From NCBI GenBank assembly GCA_025966175.1, contig JAOPVN010000046.1, positions 1-5,261 of the forward strand: 5,261 nucleotides of DNA. The letters are read 5' to 3'. A program made the translations under genes and the position numbers. How positions within the stretch are numbered: position 1 is the stretch's first letter; every line of letters begins with the position of its first letter. Below, piece by piece: positions 4,546 through 5,261 of the stretch. Below the pieces are notes generated by a model that saw only the letters and a program-made list of their open reading frames with translations, had not been told where the DNA came from and searched no databases. Origin of the DNA: Modestobacter sp. (GTDB taxonomy: Bacteria > Actinomycetota > Actinomycetes > Mycobacteriales > Geodermatophilaceae).

Positions 4546-5261
4546 TCACCGGTTCTCCTCGGGCAGCTTGTAGCCGAGCACGGCGTAGTCCTGTGGCCCG
4601 AAGAGCGCCTGCGCGACGAGCTCCTCGACCTGGGCGCAGGCGTCCCCGCCGCCGGTGGGCACCAGCGGAGAGGTCTTGGGATGGAGCGGCCGCACCTCCA
4701 CGTCACCGAACCCCTGCGTCGAGAGCAGGTACTCCGTCAGAGCGGGTGGTAGTGGGGACCGGTGCGTCGGGTCGTTGTAGAAGTCGCACGCGGCCATGAC
4801 CAGGTTCGTGGGGTTCGGCGTCTCGAGCAGCAGGCAGCCGCCGGGCCGCAGCACCCCCCGCGCCGCTTCCAGCAACCCCAGCAGGTCCTCCGTGGTCAGG
4901 TGCTCGATGACGTGGAAGGCCGTGACCATGTCGATCGAGTCCGGCGGCAGTGCCTGCAGGTAGCCGAGGGCGTCCCCGAGCTCCATGTCCAACCCGCGCG
5001 CGCGCCCCGCGGCCACGAACGCGGTGTTGGCGTCGACGCCCCGGGCGGTCACCCCGGCGGCGCGGAGCAGCGCCAACCACTCGCCTCGGCCGCAGCCCAG
5101 GTCCACGACGCCGCCGTCGCCGGCGAGCCGCTGAACGTCGGGCAGGTATCCCTCGAGCTTGGCGCTGACCTCGGCGGTCGAGCCCCGGAAGTGATCGGTG
5201 AAGTCGTCGTAGATCGCGGCGAACCGCGGACCCCATCCGTCGACGTCGCGGCCGCGATCGC
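4546..5261 (-). CDS. Class I SAM-dependent methyltransferase (5' end beyond window)
   Basis: The frame remains open to the right edge, so the start lies off the window; the GTG at 5106 sits inside SAM motif I (VVDLGCGRGEW) and cannot be the true start. Of 237 visible residues, the order is: YDDFTDHFRGS (17-27), a family-typical lead-in; VDLGCGRGEW, the glycine-rich SAM-binding loop (52-61); GVDAN with the acidic residue that contacts the SAM ribose; MVTAFHVIEHL (motif II/post-I region); VLRPGGCLLLETPNP; then DFYNDPTHRSPLPP. The C-terminal LFGPQDYAVLGYK is characteristic of methyltransferases encoded in O-antigen and other polysaccharide clusters (WbdD methyltransferase-like domain). It probably methylates a glycan or a sugar intermediate in the cytosol. 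TGA 4548-4546 overlaps the ribosome site of the glycosyltransferase, implying one transcript and possibly coupled translation. No kinase domain is visible in the part present. Confidence 0.85.
   Translation of the reverse strand, partial: DRGRDVDGWGPRFAAIYDDFTDHFRGSTAEVSAKLEGYLPDVQRLAGDGGVVDLGCGRGEWLALLRAAGVTARGVDANTAFVAAGRARGLDMELGDALGYLQALPPDSIDMVTAFHVIEHLTTEDLLGLLEAARGVLRPGGCLLLETPNPTNLVMAACDFYNDPTHRSPLPPALTEYLLSTQGFGDVEVRPLHPKTSPLVPTGGGDACAQVEELVAQALFGPQDYAVLGYKLPEENR

Noticed and set aside
3435..4799. Plus-strand frame of 454 codons antisense to the glycosyltransferase
   Set aside because: It is an exact antisense shadow of a well-supported gene, His/Val/Gly/Arg-rich with no domain pattern.

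Overview
The window is very GC-rich. Its genes use G/C-ending codons and GTG starts, which fits a high-GC actinobacterium. A soil or rock actinomycete of the Geodermatophilales type is a guess; no marker gene fixes the genus.

Layout. (1) Positions 1-1071, plus strand: 3' part of a FUSC/aromatic acid exporter-type membrane protein, cut by the left edge. (2) 1169-1561, minus strand: a small tautomerase with an N-terminal catalytic proline, convergent with the exporter. Its promoter region (about 1605-1644) carries two overlapping palindromes that look like a repressor operator. (3) About 1732-2020, plus strand: a broken IS630-family transposase with several frame changes and internal deletions, followed by a short 14-bp direct repeat. 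(4) 2231-2710, minus strand: a 159-residue protein I do not recognise, possibly read from a leaderless transcript. (5) 2711-3371: 660 bases without a convincing gene but dense in hairpins. These include a 13-bp perfect stem, a 10-bp perfect stem, two near-identical small palindromes and a TTCG-tetraloop hairpin. (6) 3372-5261, minus strand: a two-gene unit of a SAM-dependent methyltransferase (5' end off the window) and, 10 bases downstream, a GT-B glycosyltransferase with an EX7E motif.

How the parts relate. The methyltransferase/glycosyltransferase pair is tightly spaced and very probably one transcript. By family it would modify a surface glycan or similar saccharide. The exporter and tautomerase are common accessory functions, possibly linked to aromatic or reactive carbonyl compounds, but nothing shows they work together. 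The stretch from about 1607 to 3371 looks like a decayed insertion zone between two functional blocks. I found no convincing new multi-gene system. The most interesting non-coding signals are the tautomerase operator region and the hairpin cluster at 2966-3216.
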